This document shows, piece by piece, positions 61,077 to 64,000 of a stretch of DNA of 64,000 bases. The notes beneath the pieces are model-generated. The model had not been told where the DNA came from, did no database searches, and saw only the letters and a list, made by a program, of their open reading frames with translations. The DNA lies in the NCBI RefSeq assembly GCF_945952365.1, contig NZ_CAMFHX010000009.1:1-64000 (forward strand), written 5' to 3'. A program made the translations under genes and the position numbers. Positions within the stretch are counted from its first letter, which is position 1. Each line of letters begins with the position of its first letter. This DNA comes from an uncultured Cetobacterium sp. GTDB lineage: Bacteria > Fusobacteriota > Fusobacteriia > Fusobacteriales > Fusobacteriaceae.

Positions 61077-62055
61077 TAGACAAAAAAAGAAAACAAAAAC
61101 TGGAAAAACACTAGGAGGGCTTTTATTAGCCCTTATAGTTATTGGTATGCTAGGTGTATTTTTAACATATAATCTAAATAGAGGAGAGAAAAATTTAGAG
61201 AATTGGGATAGATATGCAATTATTGGAAAAAATAATATTATAGTTGTATATGAGGATAAACTAGCTGTAAAAATACCTTACGATGTTCAAGTAGATAAAG
61301 AAACAACTATAAAAAAATTGGTAGATTCTAAAAACTATAAAATGGTTATTGATTCTATAAACAATTTTTTACCTGAAAAAGTTGAAAACTATAAAGTTGT
61401 GAGATATAGCGATATAGCTTTAAATGTAAAAAATGCTAGAAATATTCCTGAGATGGTAATTGATAATAAAAAATATATTTTAACTTCAGGAACACAATCA
61501 CTATTTTCGGATTTATATGGTGGAGATTTAAAAGGTTCTACAAATTTAGTTGTGGATATATTAAATGCAAACGGTGTTGGAGGATATGCTAGAAAAACTG
61601 GTGAAAACTTAAAAAATAAGCTATCTTTAACATACACTGCAGCAAACTATGAAAAAAATACAGAGTATAGCTTAATTGAAATAAATGAAATTAGTAAAGA
61701 AAATATTGAAAATGTTTTAGCTAATGTAAATGAAAAATATTTTAAAATCAAAGAGGATACAGGAATGCCAACACTTGCAAGTGTTGTTTTAGTTCTTGGA
61801 AGAGAAAAAGATATAGATTTTAAAATAGAAATAAAAGGAACTTCAGCAGCAGCAAAATCAGTATTGAAAGATTTAGAAGCTTCTGGATATAGAAATCTAT
61901 CTTTAAAAGAGGAGTCTAAAAATTTAGATAAATCAGTTATTGAATATAACAAAGAGGATTACTATACAGCTTTAAAGATTACAAAGAAATTAAATATAAC
62001 TAATATGTTAGAAAATAATTCTTTAAATAATAGAATAAATATTTTAATAGACTAA
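61054..62055 (+). CDS. LytR_C domain membrane protein
   Basis: The 333-residue protein has a basic cytoplasmic N-terminus, one membrane span (about residues 20-42, GGLLLALIVIGMLGVFL) and a long extracytoplasmic part. Residues about 165-225 contain VVDILNANGVGGYARKTGENL, the start of a LytR C-terminal (LytR_C) domain; a second similar half may follow near residue 255 (DFKIEIKGTSAAAKSVLKDLEASGYR). There is no LCP catalytic domain. It overlaps mtaB by 23 bases. Its neighbours suggest a role in envelope growth. Confidence 0.75.
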   Translation: MRREKNLNRQKKKTKTGKTLGGLLLALIVIGMLGVFLTYNLNRGEKNLENWDRYAIIGKNNIIVVYEDKLAVKIPYDVQVDKETTIKKLVDSKNYKMVIDSINNFLPEKVENYKVVRYSDIALNVKNARNIPEMVIDNKKYILTSGTQSLFSDLYGGDLKGSTNLVVDILNANGVGGYARKTGENLKNKLSLTYTAANYEKNTEYSLIEINEISKENIENVLANVNEKYFKIKEDTGMPTLASVVLVLGREKDIDFKIEIKGTSAAAKSVLKDLEASGYRNLSLKEESKNLDKSVIEYNKEDYYTALKITKKLNITNMLENNSLNNRINILID

Positions 62056-62074
62056 AAGATTAGAAGGAGTGAAA

Positions 62075-62470
62075 ATGCTAGATTTTATCTCAATTTTATT
62101 TATTTTTATATTGGATAACATTCCTCAGACAACATCAAAGGGATTTTTAATAATGCCTTATTTGGCTTATCTATCTTATAGAAAAGATAAAAAAATAGCG
62201 TTTTTATTTCCAATATTAGCAGTTATATTAGCTCTACATTCAAGAGAACCTGCATATGCATTTTTATTTGTGGGATTAAATATAGTTTTTTATTACCTAT
62301 ACTTTATAAACTTTGATTACAACATTGGAAATGTTTATGTACTTTCTCTTTTACAAATTGTAGCTTGGAAATTCTATGTAGATATACCTTTTGTGATAGT
62401 TGATATACTATTTCTTTCAATATTTTATTTTGTAATTAACTTATTATATATGAGGAGAGCAACTAAGTGA
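62075..62470 (+). CDS. mreD: MreD-like rod-shape membrane protein
   Basis: The 131-residue protein is almost entirely hydrophobic, with four to five spans. Sequence similarity to MreD is weak by eye, but the size, topology and position directly upstream of mrdA (overlapping it by four bases) fit the mreD-mrdA arrangement. ATG 62075 follows AAGGAG. mreB and mreC are not in the window. It could instead be an unrelated small membrane protein. Confidence 0.6.
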   Translation: MLDFISILFIFILDNIPQTTSKGFLIMPYLAYLSYRKDKKIAFLFPILAVILALHSREPAYAFLFVGLNIVFYYLYFINFDYNIGNVYVLSLLQIVAWKFYVDIPFVIVDILFLSIFYFVINLLYMRRATK

Positions 62471-64000
62471 AAAAAGATCTTGGAATAAAGTTAGGGAAAA
62501 GCTTTGAATTTAGAGGAGAAATATATAAGGTATTTATATTCCTAGTTTTTATTTTACTAGGAAGTAGAATGGCATATTTACAAATTGTAAAAAAAGATAA
62601 GTACAACTATTTAGCTCAAAAAAATAGAGTTAAATTAAGAAAGATTGATGCTGAAAGAGGAAATATATATGATTCGAATGGAGAGCTGATTGTAACAAAT
62701 ACCTTAGGGTATAGATTAGTTTATTTAAATCAAAGAAATGTAAGTGAAGATCAGTTGAAAGAGATGGCAGAAGCTACAGGGTATGCTCAAGAGTATCTCC
62801 AAAGAAGAGTTAAATATGGAGAGATTGTTCCTTATACAAGAGAGAATATTTTGATAGATGATTTAGAATTAACGTTAGCTCATAAATTGATGGAAAAAAT
62901 TGGAGATTATCCATATTTAGAAGTTCAAAGCTATTCTAAGAGGAAATATATACACGATTCATTGGCTGCACATACGATTGGGTATGTAAAAAAAATTACA
63001 GAAAAAGAGTATGAAACACTTAAAGAACAAGGTTATTCTCCACGGGATATCGTAGGGAAAACTGGAATTGAAAAAGTTTATGACTTACAGATGAAAGGAA
63101 AACCTGGATATGACTATATTGAGGTTAATGCTTTAAACAGAGCCCAAAAGATAGAGAAAAATAAAGACCCTGTACCGGGGTATAACTTGCATCTATCTGT
63201 AGATATGAGACTACAAGAATATATGGAAAAAATATTCGAAGAGCAAAATTTATCGGGATCGATAATAGCGCTAGAAGCTCAAACAGGAAAAGTACTTACA
63301 ATGGTAAGTTATCCAACTTATTCGCTAACAACATTCAGTTCAAAAATTTCTCAAGAGGAATGGGATGAGATAACGAATGACTCAAGAAAACCGCTGACGA
63401 ATAAAAGTATTTCAGGAGAGTATCCTCCTGGATCAGTATTTAAACCATTTTCAGCTTTTGCATTTTTCAATAATGGTTTAGATCCGAAAACTAAAATCTA
63501 TGATAATGGAGTTTATAGTATCGGAAAGTGGAGTTGGAGAGCTTGGAAAAAAGGTGGTCACGGAACAGTAGATTTTGAAAAATCTATAGTGGAATCAGTT
63601 AATCCATACTATTATAGATATGCAGATCAATTTGGTCTTGAACCTATAATTGATGTTGCAGGAAGTTTTGGTTATGGAAAACTTTCTCAAATTGATGTTT
63701 TTGGCGAAAGATCTGGAATTCTTCCAAATGAAAAATGGAAAAGAGCTAGATTTAAGCAATCGTGGTTTAAAGGAGATACAATAATCTTATCTATAGGTCA
63801 AGGTTATCTGTTATCTACTCCGATGCAAGTTGCAGTATCATATATGGGGCTTGCGAATCGTGGAAAAGCATATGTTCCTCATGTTGTAGATTATATGGAG
63901 AACGGAAAAGAAAAAATAGATATAGAACCAAAAGTTTTATATGAAACAAATTATCCAAGTTGGTATTATGATGCTTTAAATCAAGCTTTAATAAATACTG
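62467..64000 (+). CDS. mrdA: Penicillin-binding protein 2 (partial, runs off the window)
   Basis: The frame starts with GTG at 62467 behind GAGGAG and continues past the window end, giving 511 residues. There is one membrane anchor (residues about 21-40), the PBP dimerisation domain (RKIDAERGNIYDSNGELIVTN, DIVGKTGIEKVYD) and the transpeptidase domain with the active serine S323 in PPGSVFKP (SxxK, K326). The SxN-type motif appears as ESVNPYYY. The KTG motif lies beyond the window. PBP2 is the elongation transpeptidase of rod-shaped cells. Confidence 0.93.
   Translation, partial: MKKDLGIKLGKSFEFRGEIYKVFIFLVFILLGSRMAYLQIVKKDKYNYLAQKNRVKLRKIDAERGNIYDSNGELIVTNTLGYRLVYLNQRNVSEDQLKEMAEATGYAQEYLQRRVKYGEIVPYTRENILIDDLELTLAHKLMEKIGDYPYLEVQSYSKRKYIHDSLAAHTIGYVKKITEKEYETLKEQGYSPRDIVGKTGIEKVYDLQMKGKPGYDYIEVNALNRAQKIEKNKDPVPGYNLHLSVDMRLQEYMEKIFEEQNLSGSIIALEAQTGKVLTMVSYPTYSLTTFSSKISQEEWDEITNDSRKPLTNKSISGEYPPGSVFKPFSAFAFFNNGLDPKTKIYDNGVYSIGKWSWRAWKKGGHGTVDFEKSIVESVNPYYYRYADQFGLEPIIDVAGSFGYGKLSQIDVFGERSGILPNEKWKRARFKQSWFKGDTIILSIGQGYLLSTPMQVAVSYMGLANRGKAYVPHVVDYMENGKEKIDIEPKVLYETNYPSWYYDALNQALINT

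Noticed and set aside
1-64000. Mobile elements, CRISPR arrays, tRNA or rRNA genes
   Set aside because: I looked for transposase-like proteins, terminal repeats, regularly spaced repeats and T-loop sequences. The only T-loop found is that of the tmRNA, and all genes look like core chromosome.

Overview
This 64 kb window is low-GC chromosomal DNA that reads as core genome of a Fusobacteriota member (Fusobacterium/Cetobacterium type). The assignment is inferred from the proteins, the AT-rich codon use (AGA, GGA, TTA), the tmRNA tag GNNNYALAA, a fused fatty-acid kinase, a zinc-free S14 and the frequent TTG/GTG starts. The genus cannot be settled from sequence alone. I see no insertion sequence, prophage, CRISPR array, rRNA or tRNA.

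Region 1 (1-16060) is the end of tuf followed by a complete S10-spc-alpha ribosomal superoperon: rpsJ through rplQ, with secY, adk, map, infA, rpmJ and rpoA. It has one strong promoter before rpsJ, a terminator between secY and adk, a second promoter before infA and a strong terminator after rplQ. Two gaps, rpsJ-rplC and rpmJ-rpsM, are long and full of potential RNA structure. They are candidate ribosomal-protein leaders.

Region 2 (16161-29890) is housekeeping: a cold-shock protein; coaE, a U32 peptidase, pgpA, cinA, an XRE-cupin regulator and a one-chain FakA-FakB-like fusion; then galE, birA, mnmA, an Xaa-Pro peptidase and an AbgT transporter. Region 3 (29891-44772) holds a SEC-C protein, a 2[4Fe-4S] ferredoxin, a YfcE-like phosphoesterase, lon, a polyphosphate operon (two Ppx/GppA-HD paralogues plus ppk and pgl), a thioredoxin-like protein with a cysteine tail, a K+/H+ antiporter with a tiny membrane protein upstream, and an RlmI-type methyltransferase.

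Region 4 (44806-55264) carries the tmRNA gene and an aroC-dCMP deaminase-hemolysin III-MATE operon on the minus strand, then obgE-miaA, and lipoprotein-RsbW-RsbV-rny-diguanylate cyclase on the plus strand. Region 5 (55279-64000) is an AGCS-family amino-acid symporter on the minus strand, then DUF445-ruvB-rrf2-rsmE-mtaB-LytR_C protein-mreD-mrdA on the plus strand.

The most striking find lies upstream of the AGCS symporter. A promoter and a near-perfect Shine-Dalgarno drive an 18-residue leader peptide (MKQKIVFNTNAYYYYYLT) with five consecutive tyrosine codons. A downstream 12-nt segment is perfectly complementary to the Tyr-codon run, and an intrinsic terminator stands just before the symporter gene. 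This has the layout of a ribosome-mediated tyrosine attenuator and suggests that the transporter serves tyrosine. Second is the pair of adjacent Ppx/GppA-HD proteins, which have decayed in opposite domains: one keeps the phosphatase fold, the other keeps the HD site.
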